Source: Aequitasia blattaphilus
GTDB taxonomy: Bacteria > Bacillota > Clostridia > Lachnospirales > Lachnospiraceae
Reading direction: 5' to 3'
Assembly: GCF_024721305.1 (NCBI RefSeq)
Contig: NZ_JAMXOD010000004.1
Coordinates: forward strand, 1-64,000
DNA length: 64,000 nt
Position numbers and translations under genes: made by a program. Shown here one piece after another: positions 1 to 8,886 of this stretch. Position 1 is the first letter of the stretch; each line of letters begins with the position of its first letter. Below the pieces are notes generated by a model. The model had not been told where the DNA came from and did not search any database. It saw only the letters and a list, made by a program, of their open reading frames with translations.

Positions 1-54
1 GAAAGAACTGAGAAAGCGATGGAAGAACTTCGTAAAGCAGGATATATTCAATAG
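1..54 (+). CDS. C-terminal end of an unidentified protein (cut by window edge)
   Basis: The first 17 codons of the window read in frame to a TAG stop at 52-54 and end in ERTEKAMEELRKAGYIQ. A transcription terminator follows within 15 bases, which supports a real gene end. The tail is a charged helix and is too short to name; the ending resembles the last helix of small ACT-like domains, but that is only an impression. Confidence 0.6.
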   Translation, partial: ERTEKAMEELRKAGYIQ

Positions 55-66
55 TGAATCTATGTA

Positions 67-113
67 AGGGTGTAGTAAATGATTTTAAACTTTGCTGCAC
101 CCTCTTTTTTTTT
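67..113 (+). terminator. Rho-independent terminator
   Basis: A 13-pair stem (arms at 67-79 and 91-103, two G-U pairs) with an 11-base loop is followed by a run of nine T. It ends the partial gene at the window edge and sits between it and the next promoter. Confidence 0.85.
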
Positions 114-124
114 GGTGGTTCCCG

Positions 125-133
125 TGCTATAAT
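125..133 (+). promoter_or_regulatory. Extended -10 promoter for the GNAT-ThrE operon
   Basis: TGCTATAAT at 125-133 is a perfect -10 hexamer with the TGN extension. No good -35 box can lie upstream because the terminator T-run occupies that place, which is typical of extended -10 promoters. The Shine-Dalgarno AGGAG follows at 144-148. Confidence 0.6.
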
Positions 134-155
134 CTTCTATTACAGGAGTAAAAAA

Positions 156-1394
156 ATGAGAGTTGAACCAATTTTAAAGGATAAGGAAGATTTCTTGGAT
201 GTGCTGCTAATTGCAGACCAGGAAGAAGGCATGGTACGGCAGTACCTGGAAAAGGGAGAGTTGTTTGCTCTTTATGACGATGAAGTCTTAAGGGCTGCTT
301 GTGTTGTCGTCTTATTGAATAATCGGAAATGTGAATTAAAGAATATCGTTACACTGGAAGAAGACAGAAACAAAGGGTATGGAAGTTATTTAGTGAACTA
401 TATATGTGAGTACTATAGTGGTACCTGTGATTTAATATATGTAGGAGCGGGAAACACAAAAGAAGCTTTGAATTTTTACCATAAGCTTGGGTTTGAAAAT
501 TCCCATATAAAAGCAAACTTTTTTATTAATTATTATCAGCAGCCCTTGTTTGAAAACGGGGAGCGGCTGCGAGATATCATTTATCTAAAAAAGCGATTGG
601 AATCAGAGGTCAATGTAAAGCGAGTTGTAGATTTGGCTTTAAAGGCAGGGGAACTACTTTTGCAGTATGGAGGAGAAATTTTTCGTGTAGAAGAGACAAT
701 TACCAGGGTGTGTAATCGTTTCTTCGTAGATAAGGTTGATACTTTTGTGATTAGCCATGGTATATTTATTAGCGCTCGTAATGGTGAAAATGATGTATAT
801 ACCAGGGTAAAGCATGTTCCCCTATCGGGAGCTAACCTGGAAATTGTAGCAAAAGTAAATGAGTTATCCCGAGAAATTTCAGCAGGGAAAGTAGATATTG
901 ATGAAGCCTTTAAGCGATTGGATCAAATCGAAAACACCTTGCCGGTAAGGGCACGATATCGTGTTTTGGCTGGAGGATTGGGAAGTGGATTTTTTGGATA
1001 TTTGCTGAGTAATGGAGCGCTGGTTGAAAGTATTATCGCATTTTTTATCGGATGCATTTTATACGTATGGGTTCTATTCGCAAAAAAGCATAATGTCCCA
1101 AAGATTATATTAAACATTATGGGGGGGATTATTATTACCACCTTGGCATTAGCAGCAACCAATATTCCTCTTTTTGCCTCTCAGCCTAAAATGGATCCGA
1201 TTATTATAGGGGGAATTATGCCGTTGATTCCAGGAGTTGCATTTATTAATTCAATACGTGATATTGCAGATGGTGATTTCTTGTCTGGAACGGTTCGTAT
1301 GATTGATGCCTTGCTGGTCTTTGTATATATTGCAATAGGAGTCGGGGTGGTTCTGGGGATTTTTGATGGTATGATAGGAGGGCTGCTATTATGA
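156..1394 (+). CDS. GNAT acetyltransferase fused to ThrE-type exporter subunit (DUF1212)
   Basis: The 412-residue protein has two parts. Residues 1-148 are a GNAT N-acetyltransferase: R71-x-x-G-Y-G is the acetyl-CoA loop and FYHKLGF (107-113) is the usual late motif. Residues 153-412 match the ThrE/YjjP family: a cytosolic region of about 110 residues, then about five membrane helices with the conserved MPLIPGVAF segment. ThrE exports threonine and serine in Corynebacterium; in E. coli, YjjP with YjjB exports succinate. The small partner subunit overlaps the 3' end by ATGA. I chose the ATG at 156 (AGGAG eight bases upstream); an upstream GTG at 54 would read through a terminator and promoter. 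The fusion is unusual and its substrate is unknown. The transporter part is firm and the acetyltransferase part is fairly firm. Confidence 0.85.
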   Translation: MRVEPILKDKEDFLDVLLIADQEEGMVRQYLEKGELFALYDDEVLRAACVVVLLNNRKCELKNIVTLEEDRNKGYGSYLVNYICEYYSGTCDLIYVGAGNTKEALNFYHKLGFENSHIKANFFINYYQQPLFENGERLRDIIYLKKRLESEVNVKRVVDLALKAGELLLQYGGEIFRVEETITRVCNRFFVDKVDTFVISHGIFISARNGENDVYTRVKHVPLSGANLEIVAKVNELSREISAGKVDIDEAFKRLDQIENTLPVRARYRVLAGGLGSGFFGYLLSNGALVESIIAFFIGCILYVWVLFAKKHNVPKIILNIMGGIIITTLALAATNIPLFASQPKMDPIIIGGIMPLIPGVAFINSIRDIADGDFLSGTVRMIDALLVFVYIAIGVGVVLGIFDGMIGGLLL

Positions 1395-1867
1395 TATGGG
1401 ATATTTTCTTGAATGTTGTATGTCCTTTTATGGGTACAATTGCATTTGCTGTCTTATTCAGTGTTCCATCAAAATACTTTATAAGCTGCGGGCTTACAGG
1501 GTTAATGGGCTGGCTTGCTTATTATTTCACAGAACCCTATGTATCCATAGCAATTGCCTCTTTTTTTGGAGCATTGGTAGTGGTTTTAATATCCCGAATT
1601 TTAACCGTTCGAAAAAAATGTCCCATTACAATTTTTTTGGTTGCGGGAATTTTCCCCCTGATTCCAGGATCAGGAGTTTATTATACTGCTTATTATTTAG
1701 TTACTAATCAGTTAAACCAAGCGGCATTTAAAGGCTTGGAATCTTTGAAAATAGCGTTTGCAATTGTAATAGGAATCGTTGTTATTGTATCAATTCCCAG
1801 ACAATTTTTTAGTATAGAGTACTGGGTTCGTAAATGGAAAAGAAAAGGAGAGTTTAAAAATGACTAA
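1391..1867 (+). CDS. ThrE_2/YjjB-type exporter subunit (DUF3815)
   Basis: This 158-residue, almost wholly hydrophobic protein has about four to five membrane helices and an [13 protein letters not shown] segment. That segment mirrors the MPLIPGVAF motif of the larger subunit encoded just upstream, as expected for the two half-subunits of the ThrE superfamily (single-chain in Corynebacterium, split as YjjP/YjjB in E. coli). The start overlaps the upstream stop (ATGA), so translation is coupled and the two products probably form one transporter. The substrate, an amino acid or a dicarboxylate, cannot be read from sequence. The 3' end overlaps gltX by eight bases. Confidence 0.85.
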   Translation: MIWDIFLNVVCPFMGTIAFAVLFSVPSKYFISCGLTGLMGWLAYYFTEPYVSIAIASFFGALVVVLISRILTVRKKCPITIFLVAGIFPLIPGSGVYYTAYYLVTNQLNQAAFKGLESLKIAFAIVIGIVVIVSIPRQFFSIEYWVRKWKRKGEFKND

Positions 1868-3314
1868 AGTGAGAACAAGATTTGCACCAAGTCCAACAGG
1901 AAGAATGCATGTGGGGAACCTGCGTACAGCACTCTATGCATATTTAATTGCAAAACATGAAAAAGGAGATTTTATTCTTCGTATAGAGGACACAGATCAG
2001 GAGCGATTTACAGAGGGTGCATTAGAGATTATCTATCATACTTTAGAAGAGACCAAACTGGAACATGATGAAGGTCCTGATAAAGATGGAGGAGTTGGTC
2101 CTTACGTACAAAGTGATAGAAATAAAGAAGGTATCTATGAAAAGTATGCAAAGCAACTGATCGATAGTGGACATGCATATTATTGTTTTTGTGATAAAGA
2201 AAGATTAGAGTCCTTAAAAACACAGGTATCCGATGGGGGAGTTGAGATTGTTATGTATGACAAGCACTGCTCCAAACTCTCGAAGGAAGAAATTGAAAAG
2301 AATTTAGCAGAAGGAAAGCCTCATGTGGTACGTATTAACATGCCAACAGAGGGGACGACAGTTTTTCATGACGAAATTTATGGAGATATTGAAGTTCCCA
2401 ATAATGAGCTAGATGATATGATTTTAATGAAATCGGATGGATATCCTACTTACAATTTTGCGAATGTTATTGATGACCATTTAATGGGAATTACACACGT
2501 TGTAAGAGGAAATGAGTATTTGTCTTCTGCTCCAAAGTATAATCAATTGTATCAGGCATTTGACTGGGAAGTACCTACCTATGTACACTGTCCTTTGATT
2601 ACAGATGAGAACCATAAAAAATTAAGTAAAAGATTAGGTCATTCTTCCTATGAAGATTTAGTTGAGGCTGGATTTGTCACAGAAGCAATTGTAAACTACG
2701 TGGCTTTACTGGGATGGTCACCATCAGATAATCAGGAAATATTCAGCCTGGATGAGTTGGTAGAGGCTTTTGATTATCGGCACATGAGTAAATCTCCCGC
2801 AGTGTTTGATATGGTTAAGTTAAAATGGATGAATGGTGAGTACTTGAAAAAAATGGAGTTTGATGATTTTTATAAGATGGCACTTCCGTACATAAAAGAG
2901 GCCATCACAAAAGATTATGATTTGAAAAAAATTGCTTCACTCATCAAGACTCGCATTGAGACATTCCCGGAAATCAAAGAGCAGGTTGATTTCTTTCAAG
3001 AGCTTCCAGAGTATGACATTGCGATGTACAGCCATAAAAAAATGAAAACCAATGCTGAAACTGCAAAAGAAGTATTGATTGATATTCTTCCAAGGCTGGA
3101 AGTACAGGAAGATTATTCCAATGATGCATTATATGAAGTTTTAAAGACCTATGTGGATGAAAAAGGATATAAAAACGGGTATGTAATGTGGCCAGTCCGT
3201 ACGGCTGTATCTGGAAAGCAAAACACGCCAGGGGGAGCAACGGAAATCATGGAAATAATAGGCAAAGAAGAGACGATTGCACGTATCAAAAAAGGAATCG
3301 AGCTGTTAGGATAA
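1860..3314 (+). CDS. gltX: Glutamyl-tRNA synthetase
   Basis: This is a 484-residue class I synthetase that charges tRNA-Glu. It begins with the family signature [14 protein letters not shown] (HIGH motif at 17-20) and has KLSKR (KMSKS loop) at about 254-258. A CFC pair and a later KHC suggest the small zinc-binding insert, although the ligand pattern is not exactly the E. coli one. The C-terminal anticodon-binding helical domain is full length. AAAAGGAG precedes the ATG, which lies inside the end of the ThrE_2 gene, so it is probably cotranscribed with the exporter. Whether it also mischarges tRNA-Gln, as in many Clostridia, cannot be decided here. Confidence 0.97.
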   Translation: MTKVRTRFAPSPTGRMHVGNLRTALYAYLIAKHEKGDFILRIEDTDQERFTEGALEIIYHTLEETKLEHDEGPDKDGGVGPYVQSDRNKEGIYEKYAKQLIDSGHAYYCFCDKERLESLKTQVSDGGVEIVMYDKHCSKLSKEEIEKNLAEGKPHVVRINMPTEGTTVFHDEIYGDIEVPNNELDDMILMKSDGYPTYNFANVIDDHLMGITHVVRGNEYLSSAPKYNQLYQAFDWEVPTYVHCPLITDENHKKLSKRLGHSSYEDLVEAGFVTEAIVNYVALLGWSPSDNQEIFSLDELVEAFDYRHMSKSPAVFDMVKLKWMNGEYLKKMEFDDFYKMALPYIKEAITKDYDLKKIASLIKTRIETFPEIKEQVDFFQELPEYDIAMYSHKKMKTNAETAKEVLIDILPRLEVQEDYSNDALYEVLKTYVDEKGYKNGYVMWPVRTAVSGKQNTPGGATEIMEIIGKEETIARIKKGIELLG

Positions 3315-3318
3315 AAGG

Positions 3319-5151
3319 ATGAATTTAAATAGAAGTCAGGAGAAGGCAGTTGCCCATGAAAATGGGCCTTGTCTTGTAGTTGCGGGTCCTGGTTCGGGAA
3401 AAACCTATACCATAGCAACACGAATTAAATATTTGATTCAAACTTGTAAAGTAAGGCCAGAAGAAATTCTGGTCATTACTTTTACAAAAGATGCGGCAAA
3501 AGAAATGAAAAATCGCTATTGCCACATGAATCAGGATAACCTACATTCAAATGAAATTACTTTTGGAACTTTTCACGGTGTGTATTACAGCATTTTAAAG
3601 AGAAATTATTCTTTCAATGAAAAGAGTATACTGACGGAAAAAGAAAAGTTTATACTGATTAAAGGAATAATCGAACAAAAGGGTCAGTTTAAAGGGTATT
3701 CTTTAGAGGATTTTGATGAATTAGTTTTCGGACTTTTGCAGGATATTGGGAAGATTAAAAATGGCCTTGTGACCCTTGCTGATATGGAAGAGAAGAAAAG
3801 GGGCAGAATACCGGTTGTAGAGGTGTACAAGGACTACCAAAGGCTTAAAAAGAAGGAAAATAAAATAGATTTTGAAGATATGATTTTACTCTGTTACAAG
3901 CTGTTTCAAAATAATTCGGAAGAGCTTTTATTTTGGCAGAAAAAATTCAAGTATATTCTGGTGGATGAGTTTCAAGATGTTAATAAGGCTCAGTATGAAG
4001 TCTTAAAATTGCTTGCGTTACCAGAGAATAATCTCTTTGTAGTAGGAGATGATGATCAAGCTATTTACGGATTTCGAGGAGCAAAGCCAGGTATTATGGA
4101 GGATTTTTTACAGGATTATCCAAAGGCAGAGCGATACGATTTAAATGTGAACTACCGCTCCACCAAACACATAATCCGAAATTCCATGAAGGTAATCTCA
4201 AATAACAAAAAACGTTTAGCCAAGGATATTATGGGAAGAAAGGACTCGAAGGAAACGGTACATGTACAAGAGGTGAAGGATGTACATGAGGAGAGTGAGT
4301 ACTTAATAGAAATGATTCGCAGATATCTGGAAGAAGGAGTTCAACCAGAGGAGATTGCTGTTTTGTACCGAACGCATATGGAGGTTCGCGTTCTGAAGGA
4401 AAAATTGGAAGGCCAGATGATTCCTTTTCAAATGAGCGACCACATTCCAAACATCTATAATCATTTTACGGTAAAAGACATTGTTGCTTATTTGCGTTTG
4501 GCGGCAGGAGAAAGAAGCCGTAAATTATTTATTCAGATTGGGAATAAGCCTCTGCGCTATCTATCCAGACATAGTTTTACGAAAGAGGAAGTGAGTTTTA
4601 GAGATTTGAAGAATTATTACGTAAATCAGGATTGGATGCATAAGCGTGTCGAGGAGATGGAACGAGATATTCGAAATTTATCAGGGAAGTCCCCTTATTT
4701 AGCAATTTCTTATATTCGAGAGAAAATGGGATATGACAAGTATTTGATTGAGTATAGTAAAGAGAGAAACCTGGAGCCGGGAGAATTTCTGGTGAGATTA
4801 GATGAAATTCAGGAGCTTTCCAAATCATATACAACAGTATATGAATGGCTGGATCACATTGATGAATCTTATAAGCAAAAACAGAAGAAAGAGACGAAGG
4901 GTATTATTTTGTCATCGATTCATGCATCAAAGGGATTGGAATACTCTGTGGTTTTTATTTTACGCAGTAACGAAGGCAGTATACCTCACAGGAAAGCAGA
5001 GACAAGGGCGGAGATAGAAGAAGAAAGAAGATTGTTTTATGTGGCAATGACAAGAGCCAAAGAAAAACTTATTATAACCTATATAAAAGAACAAAGAGGA
5101 AAGGATTTAAATCCTTCCCTCTTTGTAAAAGAGTTATTAAAACCTTTATGA
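3319..5151 (+). CDS. UvrD/PcrA-like superfamily 1 DNA helicase, short form
   Basis: The 610-residue protein carries the SF1A helicase motifs in order: Q motif and Walker A (AGPGSGKT, 22-29), motif II DEFQD (about 216-220), motif III GDDDQAIYGFRG (about 244), and motif VI VAMTRAKEK near residue 573. It is about 100 residues shorter than PcrA, lacking the C-terminal tail that binds RNA polymerase in PcrA, so it is probably a separate UvrD-like paralogue in DNA repair. It starts four bases after gltX. Its 3' end holds a 36-base palindrome, and its stop codon overlaps the convergent DUF1292 gene. Confidence 0.93.
   Translation: MNLNRSQEKAVAHENGPCLVVAGPGSGKTYTIATRIKYLIQTCKVRPEEILVITFTKDAAKEMKNRYCHMNQDNLHSNEITFGTFHGVYYSILKRNYSFNEKSILTEKEKFILIKGIIEQKGQFKGYSLEDFDELVFGLLQDIGKIKNGLVTLADMEEKKRGRIPVVEVYKDYQRLKKKENKIDFEDMILLCYKLFQNNSEELLFWQKKFKYILVDEFQDVNKAQYEVLKLLALPENNLFVVGDDDQAIYGFRGAKPGIMEDFLQDYPKAERYDLNVNYRSTKHIIRNSMKVISNNKKRLAKDIMGRKDSKETVHVQEVKDVHEESEYLIEMIRRYLEEGVQPEEIAVLYRTHMEVRVLKEKLEGQMIPFQMSDHIPNIYNHFTVKDIVAYLRLAAGERSRKLFIQIGNKPLRYLSRHSFTKEEVSFRDLKNYYVNQDWMHKRVEEMERDIRNLSGKSPYLAISYIREKMGYDKYLIEYSKERNLEPGEFLVRLDEIQELSKSYTTVYEWLDHIDESYKQKQKKETKGIILSSIHASKGLEYSVVFILRSNEGSIPHRKAETRAEIEEERRLFYVAMTRAKEKLIITYIKEQRGKDLNPSLFVKELLKPL
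5091..5126 (-). terminator. Terminator for the DUF1292 gene, nested in the helicase coding end
   Basis: A 36-base palindrome with a single mismatched pair lies inside the last codons of the helicase. Read on the reverse strand it follows the DUF1292 stop by about 20 bases and is trailed by a T-rich stretch (TCTTTTATAT). On the forward strand no T-run follows. It therefore best fits a reverse-strand terminator. Confidence 0.6.
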
Positions 5152-5439
5152 TTCTTCTGTTTCGTCAAATTCTAACGTATCGAGCCATTCGTCGAAGGCG
5201 TCTGCTACGATTTCATATTCCTCATCAGATTCAATGTTTAGAAGTTCAGGCTCTTCGTCTCCAGCTTGTATAAAGCGATATAAGAAAACCTCACCATCTT
5301 CGTTATCGCCATCTTCATCCAAAGGAAGAAGGGCAATATACTCTTTATCTTCTACTTCAAAGAGTGTTAAAACTGCACAGGTAACCTCTTCATCATTTTC
5401 AAGTGTTAGTGTTACAAGCATGTCATTATCTTGATTCAT
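5146..5439 (-). CDS. DUF1292 family small acidic protein
   Basis: The 97-residue, very acidic protein has the DUF1292 pattern: a beta-strand start (MLVTLTLENDEEVTCAVL), a central YIALLPLDED segment, and an acidic tail with EYEIVADAFDEWL. The ATG at 5439 follows AAAGGAGA at a good distance; an in-frame start 57 bases upstream has no such site. The family is widespread in Firmicutes, usually next to ruvX/yrrK, but stands alone here, facing a helicase gene whose stop codon it overlaps. No biochemical role is established, and I do not infer one. Confidence 0.88.
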   Translation of the reverse strand: MNQDNDMLVTLTLENDEEVTCAVLTLFEVEDKEYIALLPLDEDGDNEDGEVFLYRFIQAGDEEPELLNIESDEEYEIVADAFDEWLDTLEFDETEES

Positions 5440-5576
5440 AAGCATCTCCTTTTTTTCTCTTTTTTCAACAATAACAAATGGCGGAGGAAAATGCAAGTTT
5501 CTTTAACTGGTAGCAAAAAAGCAGGAAATAGTGTAGAATGTTTATGTGTTTTAAGGAACGCACAGGAGGATGGAAA

Positions 5577-6590
5577 ATGAAAAAACAATATAGAAGTATT
5601 TTTTTGTTGCTAATTGTCGTTCTGAGTCTGTCTTTAATAGGATGTAAGAAAAATGTAGGGACAGCAGAGGACAATCCAGTAAAGGAAGAAGAGGCTAAAG
5701 AAGAGAAAGAAAAGGATGAGACGGTTGAAAAGACGAAAATAGGAATATCAGTTGTAAACCTTGACAATCCGTTTTACAGTGTTATTTATCAATCCATATC
5801 TGAGGAAATAGAAAAAAGTGAGGACTTGTTGGTGGTTGCGAAAGATCCAGGTGGAGACGCACAGAAGCAGGAAGAACAAATTCTTGAAATGATAGATGGT
5901 GGAATAGAGCTGCTATTTCTTTCCCCAGTTAATTGGGAAGAGATTACTCCTTCGCTGGAGGCATTAAAGGAAGCAGGAGTTAAAGTTATTAATGTGGATT
6001 CAAGAGTTAAGGAAACGGAGCTGACAGATGCTTATATAGGCTCAGATAATGTAACGGCAGGGATACTCATAGGAGAGGATATGATAAAACGTTTCCAGGA
6101 AGGTGGAAAGATTGCCATCATAGAAACGAAAGGACAAAATGCCATTACCGATCGTATGAAAGGATTAGAGGAAACCATTGCAAAGGCAGAAAAAGGTTTT
6201 GAAGTAGTTGGAAGAAGCAGTGGTTTGGATTACGATTCATTAAAGTCTTATGCCAAAGAACTTCTGGTTGCTAACCCAGATATAGATGCAATTATATGCG
6301 GAAATGATCAGATGGCATTAGCGGTAAATGAAGGAGCAAAAGAGGCAGGGAATACCAAGGTTGAAATTTATGGTGTGGATGGTTCCCCCGACAGTAAAAA
6401 GGAGTTAATTAAAGAGGATACAAGGATTGTGGCTACTGTGGCACAATCCCCCATAAATATGGGAAAGAGTGCCTATAAAATAGCAAGGCAAATGCTTGAA
6501 AAAGAAGAGTATGAGAAGGAAACCTTAGAAACAGTTTTTTTGATTACAAAAGATAATGTAGATGCATACGGTGCAGACGGGTGGCAATAA
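5577..6590 (+). CDS. Sugar-type periplasmic-binding-fold lipoprotein (RbsB-like)
   Basis: The 337-residue protein has a lipoprotein signal (about residues 1-22, lipobox LIGC) and a lysine/glutamate-rich tether. A type I periplasmic binding fold of the ribose/galactose class follows: VNLDNPFYSVIYQSI, SPVNWEEITPSLEALKEAGVKVINVDSR, GSDNVTAG and GVDGSP. AGGAGG lies seven bases before the chosen ATG. It should be anchored outside the cytoplasmic membrane and bind a small ligand, probably a sugar. No ATPase or permease gene is nearby, so it may serve a distant transporter or act as a sensor. Its stop overlaps the next start (TAATG), tying it to the GH13-like gene. Confidence 0.9.
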   Translation: MKKQYRSIFLLLIVVLSLSLIGCKKNVGTAEDNPVKEEEAKEEKEKDETVEKTKIGISVVNLDNPFYSVIYQSISEEIEKSEDLLVVAKDPGGDAQKQEEQILEMIDGGIELLFLSPVNWEEITPSLEALKEAGVKVINVDSRVKETELTDAYIGSDNVTAGILIGEDMIKRFQEGGKIAIIETKGQNAITDRMKGLEETIAKAEKGFEVVGRSSGLDYDSLKSYAKELLVANPDIDAIICGNDQMALAVNEGAKEAGNTKVEIYGVDGSPDSKKELIKEDTRIVATVAQSPINMGKSAYKIARQMLEKEEYEKETLETVFLITKDNVDAYGADGWQ

Positions 6591-8284
6591 TGGAAAAAAG
6601 CGAAGGCAGTGTACTTCCCTTTGGGGTAAAGGAAACAAATGAAGGAGTTAATTTTTCTTTGGCAGTGAAAAATAAGGTACAGCAGGTAAGTCTTCTTCTT
6701 TACAAAAAAGAAGCAAAAGACCCGGTGCATAAGCTGCCTATGTTTAATCCAATTGGCAATATGTGGACTCTTATGTTAAAGCATGTAGAGGATAGGGAGT
6801 ATGAATACAATTATTTAATTGATACAGAAGTTTGTCTTGACCCATATGTAGAAGAAGTAACAGGGCGGGAGAAATTCGGAGAAAAAGTTTCAGAGGAAGA
6901 TTGTAGATTAAGAGGAAAGGTTTTTTCAAAACCCTATGACTGGGAGGGAGACGTTCCACTGAATCTGCCTTACCACAGTGTGATTGCCTACAGTCTTCAT
7001 TTGAGAGGATTTACAAAGCATTCTTCCTCAGGAGTGAAAAGGAAAGGGACATATCTTGGGCTGGTGGAAAAAATCCCATATCTGACAGAGCTTGGAATCA
7101 ATCAAATTCATTGTATGCCTTTGTATGACTTCGTGGAAAATCAGAGTTATCAGAATTATTGGGGATATGGAGAAGGGAATTTCTTTGCGCCAAAACCAAC
7201 CTTTGCTGCTCATAAGGAAGGAAAAACAGAACTAAAAGATATGATAAAAGCTTGTCATAAAGCAGGAATAGAAGTAATCCTTGAAATGCCATTTACAAAT
7301 CAAACATCTTATCAGTTGATGATAGATTGTCTGAGATATTATGTTATGGAATATCATGTAGATGGATTTATCATCAATCCGGAAATATTGTCCAGAGAGT
7401 CTCTGCTGAGTGATGGTGTGATTAGTAGTGTTAAAATTATGTACCATGATCTAAGCTACCAGACGGTTATGCGTCGATTTTTAAAAGGGGATGAAGGAAT
7501 GGTACAGGATGCAATGTACCAAAGCCGGAGATTTTCAGGAGCGGAGGGAACCTATAATTATATTACGAATCAAAATGGATTCACGTTATTGGATTTGGTT
7601 TCTTACGATGGAAAACACAATGAAGGAAATGGAGAGGGAAACTCAGATGGTCCTGTGTTTAACTACAGCTGGAACTGTGGAGCGGAAGGACCCAGTCGTA
7701 AAAAAGCTGTGAGGGAGCTACGGCAAAGACAAATCAGAAATGCATTTTTCCTGCTTTTAACATCTCAAGGGGTGCCTTTGATTTTAGCGGGAGATGAGTT
7801 TGGAAATTCTCAAAAAGGAAATAACAATGTGTACTGCCAGGACAATCCTATTGGGTGGGTAGATTGGAGTGTTTTCGAAAAAAACAAGGAAACCTATCAG
7901 TTTGTAAAAGAGTTGATTGCATTTCGGAAGTCTCATCCAATTCTGCATTCCAGTCAGGCGTTAATAGGACAGGATCAGATAAGCTGCGGTGTACCAGATG
8001 TATCTTATCATGGAGAAAGCGCGTGGATAGTTCCCAAAGATATTGCCAGCAGACACTTCGGGGTGTTTTACTGCGGAAAATTAGAAGAGGATAATGACAT
8101 ATATATTGCATATAATATGCACTGGCTGAGTCACAAGTTTGCAATCCCGGCAGGAGAGAAGGCAAAGGAATGGTATTTGGCAGCATCAACAAAGGATGGT
8201 GTCCTTGAAAAGCCACTGCTACTGAAAAATCAGCGAATGATAGAACTTGAAGAAAGAACAATATGGATTTTGGTGGAAAAATAA
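6590..8284 (+). CDS. GH13 isoamylase/GlgX-like protein lacking catalytic residues (pseudoenzyme)
   Basis: The 564-residue protein has an N-terminal CBM48-like domain (1-100), a GH13 barrel (about 128-460) and a C-terminal beta domain. It is clearly related to debranching enzymes: GDEFGNSQKGNNNVYCQDNP and DLVSYDGKHNE are almost unchanged from GlgX/isoamylases. The active-site regions are not. Region I (DVVYNH) reads EMPFTN (232-237); region II (DGFRFD) reads DGFIIN, so the nucleophile Asp is Asn263 and the Arg is Ile261; the acid/base Glu stretch is absent; the region IV His-Asp is Q328-N329. Hydrolysis is therefore unlikely, and a glucan-binding or sensing role is an inference. A GTG nine bases upstream is an alternative start. 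Confidence 0.87.
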   Translation: MEKSEGSVLPFGVKETNEGVNFSLAVKNKVQQVSLLLYKKEAKDPVHKLPMFNPIGNMWTLMLKHVEDREYEYNYLIDTEVCLDPYVEEVTGREKFGEKVSEEDCRLRGKVFSKPYDWEGDVPLNLPYHSVIAYSLHLRGFTKHSSSGVKRKGTYLGLVEKIPYLTELGINQIHCMPLYDFVENQSYQNYWGYGEGNFFAPKPTFAAHKEGKTELKDMIKACHKAGIEVILEMPFTNQTSYQLMIDCLRYYVMEYHVDGFIINPEILSRESLLSDGVISSVKIMYHDLSYQTVMRRFLKGDEGMVQDAMYQSRRFSGAEGTYNYITNQNGFTLLDLVSYDGKHNEGNGEGNSDGPVFNYSWNCGAEGPSRKKAVRELRQRQIRNAFFLLLTSQGVPLILAGDEFGNSQKGNNNVYCQDNPIGWVDWSVFEKNKETYQFVKELIAFRKSHPILHSSQALIGQDQISCGVPDVSYHGESAWIVPKDIASRHFGVFYCGKLEEDNDIYIAYNMHWLSHKFAIPAGEKAKEWYLAASTKDGVLEKPLLLKNQRMIELEERTIWILVEK

Positions 8285-8820
8285 TGAAGATATTAAAACA
8301 CTTACACACAATTAATACGCATAAGCTAATGGTCATGAAAATGCTGTTTAAAGTAGGCCTTTATAAGCAAGGATTGTTACATGATATGTCGAAATATACC
8401 TATACGGAGCTACGCGTTGGAGCGAAGTATTATCAAGGATATAGAAGTCCGAACAATGCAGAGAGAGAAGCGCTTGGCTATTCAAGCGCGTGGCTTCATC
8501 ATAAAGGAAGAAACAAGCACCACTTTGAGTATTGGATTGATTACAGTACAAATAAGGAAAGCGCATTCGAAGGGATTCGAATGCCGGTTCGATATGTGGT
8601 GGAAATGTTTGTCGATCGTGTGGCAGCATCGAAGACATATCAGAAAGAGAATTACAGGGATGACCATCCCCTGTTTTATTATGAACAAGGGGTGAAAAAA
8701 TTAGGAAATATGATTCATCCAGATACGTCAAAGCTATTACATCATTTGCTAAGGAAGCTGGCAAAGGAAGGCGAAAAGGAAACCTTTCGCTATATTCGGA
8801 AAGAGATACTAAAAAAATGA
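8284..8820 (+). CDS. DUF5662 family protein (HD-like motif)
   Basis: The 178-residue soluble protein begins MKILKHLHTINTHKLMVM and has GLLHDMSKYTYTEL, then a histidine-rich WLHHKGRNKHHFEYW and VEMFVDRVAAS. This is the DUF5662 pattern; the spaced His, HD and later Asp residues resemble a metal-binding HD-type helical domain, but no activity is known. The ATG overlaps the stop of the GH13-like gene (TAATG), so it is translationally coupled to it. No terminator is evident before the tRNA promoter. Confidence 0.8.
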   Translation: MKILKHLHTINTHKLMVMKMLFKVGLYKQGLLHDMSKYTYTELRVGAKYYQGYRSPNNAEREALGYSSAWLHHKGRNKHHFEYWIDYSTNKESAFEGIRMPVRYVVEMFVDRVAASKTYQKENYRDDHPLFYYEQGVKKLGNMIHPDTSKLLHHLLRKLAKEGEKETFRYIRKEILKK

Positions 8821-8828
8821 TTTTGTTA

Positions 8829-8858
8829 TTGACATCTACTTGGTATTCATAGTATTAT
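8829..8858 (+). promoter_or_regulatory. Promoter of tRNA-Leu
   Basis: TTGACA at 8829-8834 and TATTAT at 8853-8858 are separated by 18 bases. The likely start is about 20 bases before the tRNA. Confidence 0.75.
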
Positions 8859-8886
8859 ATCTCTTGGACAACAAATAAGTTGTTAA

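Noticed and set aside
54-155. In-frame N-terminal extension of the GNAT-ThrE gene from a GTG at 54
   Set aside because: The stretch contains a strong terminator and an extended -10 promoter, has no Shine-Dalgarno site, and encodes a poly-Phe segment from the terminator T-run.
7848-8336. 162-codon reverse-strand open frame over the GH13-like gene end
   Set aside because: It is opposite a conserved region (GDEFGNS and after) and has no recognisable protein features.
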